This document shows, piece after piece, positions 29,327 to 39,055 of a stretch of 64,000 nt of DNA. Source of the stretch: Fimbriimonadales bacterium (GTDB lineage Bacteria; Armatimonadota; Fimbriimonadia; Fimbriimonadales; GBS-DC); contig BPGO01000003.1 of NCBI GenBank assembly GCA_026003075.1, positions 214,025 to 278,024 of the forward strand, written 5' to 3'. The position numbers and the translations under genes are program-made. The notes beneath the pieces are model-generated. The model had not been told where the DNA came from, did not search any database, and worked only from the letters and a program-made list of their open reading frames with translations. Every line of letters starts with the position of its first letter. Positions within the stretch are counted from its first letter, which is position 1.

Positions 29327-30217
29327 TCACTCCCACTCCTCACAGTGGTTCGGACGGGGATAGCACATCAAGAGCATGCGGTTCGGGTCGCCCTCTTTCG
29401 GACGGCTGGGCCAGCCGAAAAAGCTCGTGCGCCCATGATAGACCCCACCCTGAACCAACCAGACAGGCTTCAATTGCCCGTCTATTGTGGTCGGACGAGC
29501 GGAGAATCGAAGCATATCACCATGCCTTGAAGCATCCGGGCGTAGACGCGCCATAAACGCACGCACATGCCCATCGACGAAACTTGCCTGAACCCGCCCC
29601 TGATAACGCGACTCGTCGCCTGCCATGACACGGTCGGGAACCCCAACCCGGTGCCCATGCCGCGGATCTATACCACTGGCTGGCTCAAACCGCGCTCCAT
29701 CACTGGAGCCGAGCCAACCATCGAACCAAAACCCTGTGCTGGCGGGAAACGGTAAACGCGCGAAACTCACAGAGGGGACTTCAGGATAGGTCGCTGCATT
29801 CACGGTCAGACACCAGTTGGGCATCAAAGCGGCATGAGTCGGTTCACCCGCGCACAACGGCGTGGCGACAGGACGCGCCGTGCGCAACGCGGTCAAATCG
29901 GTCGGCTGAGTCTCCGCTGGACACAACGCGACCCGATAGTCCTTCAAATAGGGCGAGAGACATCCCCACACGGTGCGCAGACACTCACCCGTCTCCCCAC
30001 CAACGCGATAAAATGCCAGTGGGAAACACTCATCGTAATCCTGCGCATACAGCAGGGTCGCCTTACTAATCTGCCGCAAGTTCGAAACGCACACACTTGC
30101 CTTGCTGGTATGGCGCGCCGCCGCAAACACCGGGAATAGCAGTGCGGTCAACACTGCTATAATCGCAATCACTATCAACAGTTCCACCAGAGTTATTCCG
30201 CTCTGTCGGTTATTCAT
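29327..30217 (-). CDS. Prepilin-type N-terminal cleavage/methylation protein (pseudopilin-like)
   Basis: About 296 residues. The type IV pilin leader reads MNNRQSGITLVELLIVIAIIAVLTALLFPVFAAAR, with glycine before the methylated Ile position and Glu at +5. The C-terminal half has the FVDGHVRAF motif typical of the DUF1559-like pseudopilins abundant in Armatimonadota and Planctomycetota. Processed by a prepilin peptidase and probably exported by a type II/IV machine. Start 30217 is chosen because the track start adds 30 residues before the leader. Confidence 0.85.
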   Translation of the reverse strand: MNNRQSGITLVELLIVIAIIAVLTALLFPVFAAARHTSKASVCVSNLRQISKATLLYAQDYDECFPLAFYRVGGETGECLRTVWGCLSPYLKDYRVALCPAETQPTDLTALRTARPVATPLCAGEPTHAALMPNWCLTVNAATYPEVPSVSFARLPFPASTGFWFDGWLGSSDGARFEPASGIDPRHGHRVGVPDRVMAGDESRYQGRVQASFVDGHVRAFMARLRPDASRHGDMLRFSARPTTIDGQLKPVWLVQGGVYHGRTSFFGWPSRPKEGDPNRMLLMCYPRPNHCEEWE

Positions 30218-30374
30218 GGAATCACCCCCAAATAGGACACACCACACGCGCCAACGCGCGTATTGGGCTTGGGAAATCACGAAGGTCTTTCGCGGAAGCA
30301 AAAGCAACCTGTGGGGATTATCGGCGCGAGCGAAACGAAACTGGAGTCGGGGCAGCGCCGACTACAAAAGTGGG

Positions 30375-31433
30375 TTAGACATTGAACCGCACATGAATGA
30401 CATCGCCATCGCGCATCAGATACTCTTTCCCAACCAGTTGCACCTTATTCGCTTTGTGCGCTGCTTTCCAACCGCCTGCAGCCAGCACATCGTCCGCATG
30501 GCACACTTCCGCTCGGATAAACCCCCGCGCAAGGTCAGAATGGATGGTCGCTGCAGCCTCTAAGACGGTGGCGCCTTGAGGGATTAACCATGCGCGAGAA
30601 TCGTCGCCAATAGTGTAGAATACCTGAAGGTGGAGTTGTTCATAGACCGTGCGCACCAGTGCAGGCAGCGTCGGCTCCGAGACGCCCATCATGTGCAAAA
30701 ACTCGGCTTGCTCTGTTTCCGTCAGTGCGCGGAGGTCGCGCTCAAAAGTGGCGCAGAGGCTAATCAAGGGGAGTTCGCGCTCGTTGCACAGGGATTGCAA
30801 GTGGCGTAATGGCTCCGAGCGCGTCTCGTTGCCCAGCAGACTCTCGCTGATGTTCGCCACGACCACCATCGGCTTCCGTGCGAGGAACCCAAACCCACGC
30901 AAACGCGGCTCCAAATCAGGGGGAATTTCAAAGGCACGCAACGACTCGCCTGCGCTCACCGCTCGATGCATGCGTTCCAAGAGCGCATGCTCGGCTCGAT
31001 CCGCCGCGCTCTCCTTGTGCGATTGGAACAGTTTCGTCAGTCGCTCGAGGCGGTTCTCAATGACTTGCAAATCCGCGAGGGTGAACTCGTCCAGCCAGAA
31101 TTTCAAGTCGCGCACGGGATCGATAGGGGCGTGATAGGGTGCGTAGGGGCTGTCGAACAGGCGCAACACACACACCAGCGCGTCGCTTTGGCGCGCGAGG
31201 CTAAGGGGCTGGCGCACAGTTTCGGGCTTTTCGGGGTTGAAATCGGGCAGGTCGTCGCGCCACTCAAAAGCGGCATAGGTGATTTTCTTCGCGCCCGCCT
31301 GCTTCGCTAACGCCTCAAAACGCGCATCAGGGATGGGAATGCTTGCCACGCCGTCGCGCGCATGCCCGCCCGACAGCGCCTCGAACAAGGTGGTACGCCC
31401 GCTTAACGGAAATCCGATGAGTGCGATTTTCAT
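30375..31433 (-). CDS. YchF/OLA1-type GTPase homologue with altered P-loop
   Basis: 352 residues, matching YchF in length and order: G-domain, a coiled helical insertion (ADLQVIENRLERLTKLFQSHKESAADRAEHALLERM), the nucleotide-specificity motif ANISE (NxxE, typical of YchF), and a C-terminal TGS/DUF933 domain (FYTIGDDSRAWLIPQGATVLEAAATIHSDLARGFIRAEV ... GKEYLMRDGDVIHVRFNV). The P-loop reads GFPLSGRTTLF, so the invariant Walker A lysine is arginine. It may be a divergent paralogue with reduced hydrolysis. It is coupled to the small gene upstream. Confidence 0.88.
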   Translation of the reverse strand: MKIALIGFPLSGRTTLFEALSGGHARDGVASIPIPDARFEALAKQAGAKKITYAAFEWRDDLPDFNPEKPETVRQPLSLARQSDALVCVLRLFDSPYAPYHAPIDPVRDLKFWLDEFTLADLQVIENRLERLTKLFQSHKESAADRAEHALLERMHRAVSAGESLRAFEIPPDLEPRLRGFGFLARKPMVVVANISESLLGNETRSEPLRHLQSLCNERELPLISLCATFERDLRALTETEQAEFLHMMGVSEPTLPALVRTVYEQLHLQVFYTIGDDSRAWLIPQGATVLEAAATIHSDLARGFIRAEVCHADDVLAAGGWKAAHKANKVQLVGKEYLMRDGDVIHVRFNV

Positions 31434-31570
31434 GGTATAAATTCAACTTGGAGCGAGGGTTTGGGGTGTTGCGAAGGCAGGTACCAGAACCAGTAGACAA
31501 TGAGTGCCAGCGCAAGCGTGAGCGCCAGCATTCGCAACACCTTCGCCCAGATACTTTTCTGGCGGCGCAT
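31430..31570 (-). CDS. Small single-pass membrane protein (46 residues) coupled to ychF-like gene
   Basis: Begins MRRQKSIWAKVLRMLALTL and contains one strong membrane segment (VLRMLALTLALALIVYWFWYL) followed by a short basic/polar tail. Its TGA overlaps the ATG of the YchF-like gene (ATGA). A TATTAT hexamer lies just upstream of the ATG. Below the ORF-track cutoff. Function unknown; the coupling makes translation likely. Confidence 0.6.
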   Translation of the reverse strand: MRRQKSIWAKVLRMLALTLALALIVYWFWYLPSQHPKPSLQVEFIP

Positions 31571-31666
31571 CGTCTATAATATAGGGGTAGTTCGCGCGGA
31601 AGACGGCAGGAGTCGCCGCCCACGCGCCGAACAAGAGTATACCGTATTGAGGAGGCGACGATTACG

Positions 31667-32476
31667 ATGGAGAAAAGTTGGCGTTTCGGCTTAGCAGTTG
31701 TGGGTGCATCCGCGCTGCTGGTGGGGTTGACGGCGCAGGCACGCCCGCGCCCCGAAATCGCACTGCTGGGCGTGCGTGTCTTTACCCCCGTGACCCAAGT
31801 GGTTCGACAGTTTGGCAATCCGAAGATGGTGACCAACACCCAGGTAACCATTACCGAGTTTCAAGGGCAGCAGCAAGGGGGCGCTCCGTCGGGCGGTTTC
31901 GGCACGGGCGGTGAACAAGGTGGCTTAGGCGCCCCCCCCGGCGCACCCGGCTTTGGCGGTCCATCAGGCGACTTCGGCGGGGGGCAGGGACAAACTCGGA
32001 TCGAGAACGAGATTGTCTATGTCTACCAAGGGAAGGGCGGCTCGACCTATGTGTTTCAGTTCAACAAGGACGGGCGCGTAGTGCAGATCAGCGCCTACGG
32101 ACGCCGTCCTGACCCGCGCGTGAAGACCAGTCGCGGCATCGGGCTGGGCGACCCCTACAGCAAGATTATCACGGCTTACGGCGCGCCTGACGAACATGCC
32201 TTCAACGGCGATGTCTATGCCGTTCGATACAACAAGCTCGGCGTGGCGTTCCAACTGGAGGCCCGCACGAACCGCGTCACAGGAATCTTTGTGGCGGCAG
32301 GCATTCCGACGATGGGTGCAGGCTTTACAGGATTGGGCGCCCAAGGGGGCAGTGGCGGCGGACCGCAAGCGCCTGGCTTGGGCGGCGGTGCCCCCACAGC
32401 ACCTGGCGGACCTCCAGGACGCGGCGGACGCTGGGGCGGTGGCGGCGGTGGTAGCGCCGCGTCACCCCAAATCTGA
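31667..32476 (+). CDS. Secreted Gly/Pro-rich protein of unknown function
   Basis: 269 residues with a signal peptide (MEKSWRFGLAVVGASALLVGLTAQA|RP). Two related structured modules can be seen: LLGVRVFTPVTQVVRQFGNPKMV and GIGLGDPYSKIITAYGAPDEH, each a 'short helix, then YG/FGxP' turn found in small periplasmic domains, separated and followed by low-complexity Gly/Pro/Gln-rich linkers. No family recognised. GGAGG lies 11 nt upstream of ATG; TATAAT at ~31575 and TATACC at ~31637 are possible promoters. Confidence 0.7.
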   Translation: MEKSWRFGLAVVGASALLVGLTAQARPRPEIALLGVRVFTPVTQVVRQFGNPKMVTNTQVTITEFQGQQQGGAPSGGFGTGGEQGGLGAPPGAPGFGGPSGDFGGGQGQTRIENEIVYVYQGKGGSTYVFQFNKDGRVVQISAYGRRPDPRVKTSRGIGLGDPYSKIITAYGAPDEHAFNGDVYAVRYNKLGVAFQLEARTNRVTGIFVAAGIPTMGAGFTGLGAQGGSGGGPQAPGLGGGAPTAPGGPPGRGGRWGGGGGGSAASPQI

Positions 32477-32490
32477 GGAGGCGAACTCAC

Positions 32491-34308
32491 TTGCGCGATC
32501 TGCGCGAGGAAATACGGGATCGAATCGACCTGGTCGAGCTGGTCTCGAACTATGTGTCGCTGGAACGGGCAGGGAAAAACTTCAAGGGACTCTGCCCGTT
32601 CCATACCGAGAAAACGCCCTCATTTCATGTAAGCCCCGCGCTGAACCGATTCCACTGCTTCGGCTGCGGCGCCTCAGGCGACGCCTTCAGCTTCCTGATG
32701 CGCATCGAGGGTATCTCCTTTCGCGAAGCGATGCGCCGCCTCGCCGAGCGCGCCGGAATCGAGCTCCGCGCCGAAGCGCTGCCTCAAGAAGCCCCTGACG
32801 AACGCGAACGCCTGCGCAAACTGGTCTACGCCTCGAACTTTTTCTATCGCCAGTGCCTCAAGCGCACCCCCACCGCGCAGCAGTACCTGTCGGCGCGCGG
32901 CTTGACCCCTGAAACCATCGACGCCTTTGAACTGGGCTACGCGCCCGACGGGTGGGACTACCTGCTTAGATTCCTGCAGCGACACAACTTCAGCCTGCAG
33001 GACGCAGAGGCGGCGGGCTTGCTCAAAGCACGGGAGGACGGCAGCGGCTACTACGACCGCTTCCGCAACCGAATCACTTTTCCCATTCACGACGCTTCGG
33101 GGCGCGTGATCGCGTTCGGCGCCCGCACGATGGGCAACGAGGAGCCGAAATACCTCAACAGCCCCGAAACACCGCTGTTCGAGAAACGCAACACTTTCTA
33201 CGGCTGGCATCGTGCGCGGGGGGAAATCCTCCAACGGCGTGCTGCGATTATCGTCGAGGGCTATCTCGATTTGATTATGCTCCATCAATACGGCTTTACC
33301 CATAGCCTGGCGACTCTGGGTACCGCGTTCACAGACGACCACGCGTCGCGCCTAAAACGCCTCGCAGACCGCGTGTACCTGATGTTCGACTCCGACTCTG
33401 CGGGTGTGCGTGCGGCGCTGCGTGCGGGCGAGATCCTACTGCAGGCAGGGATCCCGACGCTGGTCGTCCGCCTACCTCAAGGCGAAGACCCCGACAGCCT
33501 GCTGCGGACGCACGGCGCAGAGGCGTTGCAACGCGCCTTAGACCAGGCGACTCCGATTGCCCTGTTCGGCATCGAGCAGATTATTCGTGAAGTCGCGGGG
33601 GAGCGCAATCCTCTGGAGCTGGAGCCTTCCTTCAAGGCGCAGATTGTGGCGCGTGGGCTGGAGTGGGCGGCGAGTCTCCCCAGCGAACTCGAGCGGTTGA
33701 CCTGCCTGGAACGGCTCGCACCCTTCACGCCCCTCTATCAAACTCAAATGCATGCCGCGCTGCCCGCCTTGCAACAGGAGCTGCGCCGAGTACAACGCGC
33801 ACGCCGACGCACGCGCGTTGCCGCCCCCAATTCCGCCTCCGCCCTCGCGCCCCCACCGACAGCGTCCCTACTGCGGCACATCCCCAAAGCGGTTTTCCAA
33901 GCGGAAAGTGAGACCTTGCGTGCCACGCTTTATCGCGACTCGGCACCCGTCGCGATGGAAAACCTCCCCACCATCGAGTGGCAAGTCCCTCTACACGCCC
34001 AATTAGCAGAACGCCTATGCGCCCTGCCCAAGCCCCCGTGCGATTATGAACCCGCGGAACTCCTTCAACTCATCGAGGAGGAGCCACTGCGAGACCTGCT
34101 CACGGCTCTGCTCTTGCAGGAATCCCCACCAATGACGCTCGAATGGGCGACGGGCTGTATCCAGCGACTGAAGGAATATGCCCTGCGCCGAAAACGCCTA
34201 CGACTGGCGGCGGAACTCACCCAACAACCGCCCCACGAAAACATTGACCCCCAAAGCGCCGAAAAATTGCAGGAATACTGGCGCATCCGCGTCGAATCTA
34301 TAAAGTAA
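32491..34308 (+). CDS. dnaG: DNA primase DnaG
   Basis: 605 residues. The N-terminal CHC2 zinc finger is [26 protein letters not shown]; the TOPRIM catalytic core is [17 protein letters not shown] ... [15 protein letters not shown]; the C-terminal helicase-interaction region is weakly conserved. Starts at TTG 32491 with GGAGG 9 nt upstream. It makes RNA primers at the fork. The order dnaG-sigA repeats the conserved macromolecular-synthesis operon, without rpsU. Confidence 0.97.
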   Translation: MRDLREEIRDRIDLVELVSNYVSLERAGKNFKGLCPFHTEKTPSFHVSPALNRFHCFGCGASGDAFSFLMRIEGISFREAMRRLAERAGIELRAEALPQEAPDERERLRKLVYASNFFYRQCLKRTPTAQQYLSARGLTPETIDAFELGYAPDGWDYLLRFLQRHNFSLQDAEAAGLLKAREDGSGYYDRFRNRITFPIHDASGRVIAFGARTMGNEEPKYLNSPETPLFEKRNTFYGWHRARGEILQRRAAIIVEGYLDLIMLHQYGFTHSLATLGTAFTDDHASRLKRLADRVYLMFDSDSAGVRAALRAGEILLQAGIPTLVVRLPQGEDPDSLLRTHGAEALQRALDQATPIALFGIEQIIREVAGERNPLELEPSFKAQIVARGLEWAASLPSELERLTCLERLAPFTPLYQTQMHAALPALQQELRRVQRARRRTRVAAPNSASALAPPPTASLLRHIPKAVFQAESETLRATLYRDSAPVAMENLPTIEWQVPLHAQLAERLCALPKPPCDYEPAELLQLIEEEPLRDLLTALLLQESPPMTLEWATGCIQRLKEYALRRKRLRLAAELTQQPPHENIDPQSAEKLQEYWRIRVESIK

Positions 34309-34322
34309 AGGGAGGTTGCCCT

Positions 34323-35360
34323 ATGGATGACTGGCTGAAATCTTCGCATGAGCTGCATGCGTTAATCGAGAGCGGACGACAACGGGGCTATATTACGATC
34401 GAAGCATTGCTTGAAGCGCTGCCGGAAATCGAAATCGATCCTGAAGCCATCGAGTCGGTATTGGCACATCTCGAATCGCATGGGGTGCGCGTGTTGGGTG
34501 AGGAGGACGCAGCGGAGCGTGAACTGCGCCAACTGTCGGAGCGTGCCGAGCAGTTCATCGAGGAAGTGGAGCGCGAGACGCTGGAGGATGCCGTGCAATG
34601 GTGGGCGCAGCAAGCGGCACGAGCACCACGCCTCACGCCCGAACAGGAGCATGAACTGGCAGTGCGCGCCGCCGAAGGCGACGAACACGCCCGCGAACAG
34701 CTCGTGCAGGCGAACCTGCGCCTCGTCATCTCCATCGCCAAACACTACACAGGACGCGGATTGTCTATGATCGACTTGATTCAAGAGGGCAATCTGGGGC
34801 TGATGCGTGCGGCAACACAGTACGACCCGAAACGCGGCAATCGGTTCAGCACCTATGCCACTTGGTGGATACGCCAGGCAATCTCACGCGCACTGCAGGA
34901 ACAAGCCGCGCTCATCCGTGTACCGCAACATATGACAAAAACGCTCCAGCAAGTGCGTCAAACCGCAGCCCTGCTCCAGCAAGAACTTGGACGCGAGCCG
35001 ACCGTTCACGAAGTGGCGCATCGTGCGAAACTCACTCCCGAACAGGTGCGTGAGCTGATGTATGCCATCGCGAAACCCATCTCGCTGGAGATGCCCATCA
35101 ACGATAGCGACGGCTCTGTGCTGGGCGATATTATTGCCGCGGAAACTGCCGAGGAGTGGGAACAAGCCATCGACTGGGAAAGCCTGATGCAACACCTGAA
35201 CGAACGCGAGAAAGCGGTCATACGCCTCCGTTATGGGCTTGCGGGCGAGCCACCGATGACCCTCGAAGAGGTCGGCAAGCGGCTCGGCTTGAGCAAAGAA
35301 CGCGTGCGACAGCTCGAATCACGCGCGATCCAGAAAATGCAGGAGGCAGCACGCGCCTAA
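34323..35360 (+). CDS. sigA: Primary sigma factor (RpoD/SigA)
   Basis: 345 residues. An N-terminal region-1.1-like domain ([24 protein letters not shown]), region 2 ([54 protein letters not shown]), region 3 and region 4.2 ([27 protein letters not shown]) are all present. Region 1.2 is slightly unusual ([20 protein letters not shown] where YL.EIG is common). The strong Shine-Dalgarno GGGAGG precedes ATG. Its conserved region 2.4 and 4.2 predict normal TTGACA/TATAAT recognition, consistent with promoters seen here. Confidence 0.96.
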   Translation: MDDWLKSSHELHALIESGRQRGYITIEALLEALPEIEIDPEAIESVLAHLESHGVRVLGEEDAAERELRQLSERAEQFIEEVERETLEDAVQWWAQQAARAPRLTPEQEHELAVRAAEGDEHAREQLVQANLRLVISIAKHYTGRGLSMIDLIQEGNLGLMRAATQYDPKRGNRFSTYATWWIRQAISRALQEQAALIRVPQHMTKTLQQVRQTAALLQQELGREPTVHEVAHRAKLTPEQVRELMYAIAKPISLEMPINDSDGSVLGDIIAAETAEEWEQAIDWESLMQHLNEREKAVIRLRYGLAGEPPMTLEEVGKRLGLSKERVRQLESRAIQKMQEAARA

Positions 35361-35361
35361 A

Positions 35362-35871
35362 ATGCCGTCAGGCAAGGTACACGATTGGGTCACTATCGGT
35401 ACCGCGCTGGGGGCTATCCCCCTCACCGGGATGTACCTGCCCCCCGAAACGCGCCCCTTAGCATGGCTGGCAATCGCCAGCTACACCTTTTCAGGCATCT
35501 GGCTCTCCAGCGATTTGGATGTGCAATCCAGCGCGTACCGCCGCTGGGGACCGTTGCGCTTCCTCTGGCTTCCCTATCAGAAGCTGGTCCCCCATCGCAG
35601 CTGGATCTCCCACGGGTTGGGCGTCGGTCCCATCCTGCGTGTGGCGTACTTGGTTGGGGTAATCGTCGTGCTGATTATGGGAGTGAACTGGCTTCTGGCG
35701 CGAATCGGGTTGGCGCTGCAGGTAGACCCACACAGTTGGCTGCTGCACGCCACCGACTGGGTGTTCACCTATCAGCGTGAGGTATGGGCGCTCCTCATCG
35801 GCTTGGTGGCAGGTGGCGCAGCGCACTCGTTGCTCGACTTCGCACACACTCGGCTCAAACGGTGGTTCTAA
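35362..35871 (+). CDS. DUF2227 family putative metal-binding membrane protein
   Basis: 169 residues. The N-terminal MPSGKVHDWVTIGTALG, the SSDLDVQSSAYRRWGPLRFLWLPYQKLVPHRSWISHGLGVGPILR core and AAHSLLDFAHT near the C-terminus give the conserved His and Asp residues of this family, common in cyanobacteria and related groups and predicted to bind metal. Three membrane segments. It starts 1 nt after sigA and its stop overlaps the radC ATG, so it belongs to the dnaG-sigA transcript. Role unknown. Confidence 0.88.
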   Translation: MPSGKVHDWVTIGTALGAIPLTGMYLPPETRPLAWLAIASYTFSGIWLSSDLDVQSSAYRRWGPLRFLWLPYQKLVPHRSWISHGLGVGPILRVAYLVGVIVVLIMGVNWLLARIGLALQVDPHSWLLHATDWVFTYQREVWALLIGLVAGGAAHSLLDFAHTRLKRWF

Positions 35872-36563
35872 TGGAATCGACGCGCTACACAACCATTCGC
35901 GAGTTGCCCCCCGAAGAGCGTCCCCGTGAAAAGCTGGCGCATTGGGGCGCGTCCACCCTGCACGAGTACGAACTGCTGGCAATCCTGCTGCGCACAGGCA
36001 CAACGCACATGTCCGCGCTGCAGCTGGCACAGTATCTACTTCACAAGTTCGGCGGGGTACGCGGCGTAATGCACGCCAGCGTGCAGGAACTGGCGACCAT
36101 CAAGGGCATGGGGCTGGCGAAAGCCACCCAAATCGCCGCCGCAATGGAGTTGGGCAGGCGAGTCGCACTCAGCCAGTTCCACGAGCGTCCCCAAATCCGC
36201 TCGCCCGAAGATGTCTATCAACTCATGCACATGCATCTGCTCGGCGAACGACGAGAGCACTTCCTTGCGGTCATGCTGGACACCAAAAACCGCGTGCTGC
36301 GCACCGAGACCATCTCCATCGGCACGCTGGACAGCAGCCTCGTCCATCCGCGCGAAGTGTATCGCGTCGTGATTCGGGAAGGGGCAGCGAGCTGGATCGC
36401 CGTGCATAACCATCCCAGCGGCGACCCAACACCCAGCCCCGAAGACATCGCCATTACCCAACGCCTAAAGCAAGCAGGTGAACTGCTCGGCGTTGAACTG
36501 CTGGATCACCTCATCCTCGGCGACGGAAACTATACCAGTTTGCGCGAAAAAGGCTACCTCTAA
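35871..36563 (+). CDS. radC: RadC family JAB-domain protein
   Basis: 230 residues. An N-terminal helix-hairpin-helix-like part (LATIKGMGLAKATQIAAAMELGRR) precedes the JAMM metalloprotease-like domain with EXnHxHxSGxxxPSxxD: VHNHPSGDPTPSPED. The historic DNA-repair role of RadC is not established; the domain is often near mobile DNA and natural-competence genes. The ATG at 35871 shares its A with the preceding TAA; the longer track start is rejected. Confidence 0.94.
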   Translation: MESTRYTTIRELPPEERPREKLAHWGASTLHEYELLAILLRTGTTHMSALQLAQYLLHKFGGVRGVMHASVQELATIKGMGLAKATQIAAAMELGRRVALSQFHERPQIRSPEDVYQLMHMHLLGERREHFLAVMLDTKNRVLRTETISIGTLDSSLVHPREVYRVVIREGAASWIAVHNHPSGDPTPSPEDIAITQRLKQAGELLGVELLDHLILGDGNYTSLREKGYL

Positions 36564-36607
36564 GCCCCGAAGTGTGCTATAATAGAAGCGCGGGAAAGGA
36601 GCCTATA

Positions 36608-37945
36608 ATGATGAGGAAGCTAACGAGTCTGTTCGGTTGCATTGGCTTGACGCTAATGCTCGGCGTAGCGCAGCCGCCGGTCATCGACTTTTTTACGGAT
36701 ACGGAAGCAAATAACACTCTCAGCACAGCGCAGAATCTCGGCGTTGTGGGGATAGATTCCAACAACACGCGCCGTATGAAAGTCGTGCGCGGGCTGATTA
36801 ATCCCGATGGGGACTATGACTGGTTCCGCGTCGACCTCGCTCAAACCGGCACCTACTCGTTTCGGGTGGATTGCACGCTGGATGCGGTCCTTGCGTTGTA
36901 CAACGCCAGCGGCACGCTCATCGTAGAAAACGATGACGACGAGATCGGAAACAACAATCGGGGCAATCGCGACACCTCGTTCACGAACGCCGATCCAGGC
37001 ATCACGACCTCGTTGAACGCGGGAACCTACTACCTGCGGGTGCGCTCCATCGCCGAATCGGGGGTGTTGGCGCGGTTTCGGTATACCCTGCGCGTGTTCG
37101 ACGGCAGCACCGCGCCCGACTACGACCCCTACGAGGTGAGCGGCACGAACGATACCTTCGCAACCGCAACGGATCTCGGCAACTTGGCAGACGATTTCAC
37201 GCTGGTAGAGAATGCGTTCCTGCGCTATCGCGCCACCGATTTGGACTACTACCGCATCGAAATCGGCGAAGGGAACATGACTGTGAGAACTCTCGGCGCG
37301 ACCGATACCATCCTCACCATCTACGACTCGGCGTTCAACCCGCTGGCGAACAACGACGACGATTCGCACGACCCGTTCAACCCCTTCACTTCGCGCATAA
37401 CGCTGGGCAACCTGCCCGCAGGGATCTACTACATTCGAGTGGAAGGCTATAACTATTCTGGGGGACGCGCCGGCGGCTGGTACGATCTGCTCATCACCGA
37501 CTACAGCCCCGTGCGACGCTTGATTTCCGGACAAGTCAACTTCGACCGCCAGAACCTTTCTCTGGTGCCGTTCCAGATGGAGATTTATCAGGCAGGAACG
37601 CAGAACCTGCAATCGCAGCGCACCTTCTATACGAATAACGCGGGGCAGTTCACCACCTACACGGCAGTGATGAGCGGCACGGTGGATATTGCCGTGCGCG
37701 CCCCAACCAGCCTGCGACGCATCCTGCGCGGTATCTCACTCAACAGCGATGTGTCGGGCTTGGTGTTCAACCTGGTGAACGGCGACCTCAACCAAGACAA
37801 TGTAATTGATGACGCTGACCTGCTGACAGTGTTATTCAGCTTCGGCGCCAATGACCCCGACGCCGATCTGAACGGCGACGGTGTAGTAGATGACGCCGAT
37901 CTGCTCATCGTACTGTTCAACTTCGGCGCCGTGGGCGACAACTAA
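36608..37945 (+). CDS. Secreted PPC-domain protein with C-terminal dockerin-like repeats
   Basis: About 445 residues. A signal peptide (LFGCIGLTLMLGVAQPP) is followed by two pre-peptidase C-terminal (PPC) beta-sandwich modules (ANNTLSTAQNLGVV ... GTYYLRVRSI; TNDTFATATDLGNL ... AGIYYIRVEGY), a small carboxypeptidase-regulatory-like region (ISGQVNFDRQNLSLVPFQMEIYQ), and paired calcium-binding dockerin-type repeats DLNQDNVIDDADLLTVLFSFG / DLNGDGVVDDADLLIVLFNFG. Probably an extracellular or surface protein. TATAAT at 36578-36583 and AAAGGAG define promoter and start (ATG 36608 or 36611). Confidence 0.85.
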   Translation: MMRKLTSLFGCIGLTLMLGVAQPPVIDFFTDTEANNTLSTAQNLGVVGIDSNNTRRMKVVRGLINPDGDYDWFRVDLAQTGTYSFRVDCTLDAVLALYNASGTLIVENDDDEIGNNNRGNRDTSFTNADPGITTSLNAGTYYLRVRSIAESGVLARFRYTLRVFDGSTAPDYDPYEVSGTNDTFATATDLGNLADDFTLVENAFLRYRATDLDYYRIEIGEGNMTVRTLGATDTILTIYDSAFNPLANNDDDSHDPFNPFTSRITLGNLPAGIYYIRVEGYNYSGGRAGGWYDLLITDYSPVRRLISGQVNFDRQNLSLVPFQMEIYQAGTQNLQSQRTFYTNNAGQFTTYTAVMSGTVDIAVRAPTSLRRILRGISLNSDVSGLVFNLVNGDLNQDNVIDDADLLTVLFSFGANDPDADLNGDGVVDDADLLIVLFNFGAVGDN

Positions 37946-37966
37946 CCCCCCAGGGAGTGTGTAGCG

Positions 37967-39055
37967 TTGCTGGCGGTGCAATTCGGAGCGGGCAAGATTG
38001 GGCGCGGGTTCCTCGCGCAGCTCTATGCCCGCTCCGGCTTCGAGACGGTGTTCATCGAAGCACGCCCTGAAGTGGTGGAGAGCCTCAACCGCCACAAATA
38101 CTGCTGGATTGAGTGGACGGACGGCGCGCGCGAAACGATTGCGCCCGTTTCGGCGATCCTCGCTTCCGACACGAAGGCGGTCGCCGAGGCGTTTGCCCAC
38201 TGCGCCGTCGCTTCCACCGCGGTCGGTCTGAGCGCGCTTCCGAGCCTTGCGCCACCGATTGCTGCGGGTTTGCGCCACCGTGCCTCAGTGAACCCCCAAC
38301 CCCTCAATCTGCTCTTAGGCGAAAACGCCGTGAACGCAGACGCTGTCCTGCGCGACGCCTTGCTCAACGCCTTGAACCCCGAGGAACACCCGTTGCTGGA
38401 CAAACTCGGCTTGGTGCGCTGCATTATCGGGCGTCAGGCGGTGGCGGAACTGCCAGGCGACCCACCGGGTGTGCGCGTCGATCGCTATAGCAAACTCCCC
38501 GTCGATGCCGACGCGCTCCTCGGCGAGCCTCCGCCCATCGTGGGGCTGCAGCCCGTGCGCCCGTTCGAAGTTTACATGCAGCGTAAACTCTATCTCCATA
38601 ACGGCTTGCACGCGCTGCTTGCCTATCTGGGCGCGCAGCGGGGCTACCGTACGATTCAGCAGGCATTGCAAGACCCCGAAATCCACGCGCTGTTCGTGCA
38701 AGGGGCGAATGCCCTTGCCCGCGCCTTCATGAAGAAGCACCCCTTCGACCCCGAGGAACACTACGCCGCGGTGGCGGATATTCTCGCACGAATTCAAGAC
38801 CCCCACTTGGACGATCCAATTGCCCGTGTGGCGTGCGAACCCTTACGCAAACTCCGCCCCGACGACAGGCTGGTGGGAGCCTACCGACTCCTGCAGGAGC
38901 AAGGAGAAGACCCGACCCCGTTCCGCAAAGCCATCCTCGCAGCGCTGGCGTACAACGATCCCAACGACCCCGAATCGCAGCAACTCCAGCAAATGATTCG
39001 CGAACACGGTACCGAGTGGGTGCTGCGGCAGTGGTGTGGGCTGGAACGGATTTAG
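37967..39055 (+). CDS. mtlD: Mannitol-1-phosphate 5-dehydrogenase family protein
   Basis: 362 residues of the polyol-specific long-chain dehydrogenase family. The N-terminal VQFGAGKIGRGFLAQLYARSGFETVFIEARPE is a Rossmann fold close to MtlD's HFGAGNIGRGF; the C-terminal catalytic domain contains RKLYLHNGLHALLAYLGAQRGY, with Lys and His near the active site. It would interconvert mannitol 1-phosphate and fructose 6-phosphate, but no mannitol PTS is nearby, so another sugar-acid or polyol is possible. TTG start with GGGAG 9 nt upstream. Stop overlaps the convergent gene by 4 bp. Confidence 0.85.
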   Translation: MLAVQFGAGKIGRGFLAQLYARSGFETVFIEARPEVVESLNRHKYCWIEWTDGARETIAPVSAILASDTKAVAEAFAHCAVASTAVGLSALPSLAPPIAAGLRHRASVNPQPLNLLLGENAVNADAVLRDALLNALNPEEHPLLDKLGLVRCIIGRQAVAELPGDPPGVRVDRYSKLPVDADALLGEPPPIVGLQPVRPFEVYMQRKLYLHNGLHALLAYLGAQRGYRTIQQALQDPEIHALFVQGANALARAFMKKHPFDPEEHYAAVADILARIQDPHLDDPIARVACEPLRKLRPDDRLVGAYRLLQEQGEDPTPFRKAILAALAYNDPNDPESQQLQQMIREHGTEWVLRQWCGLERI

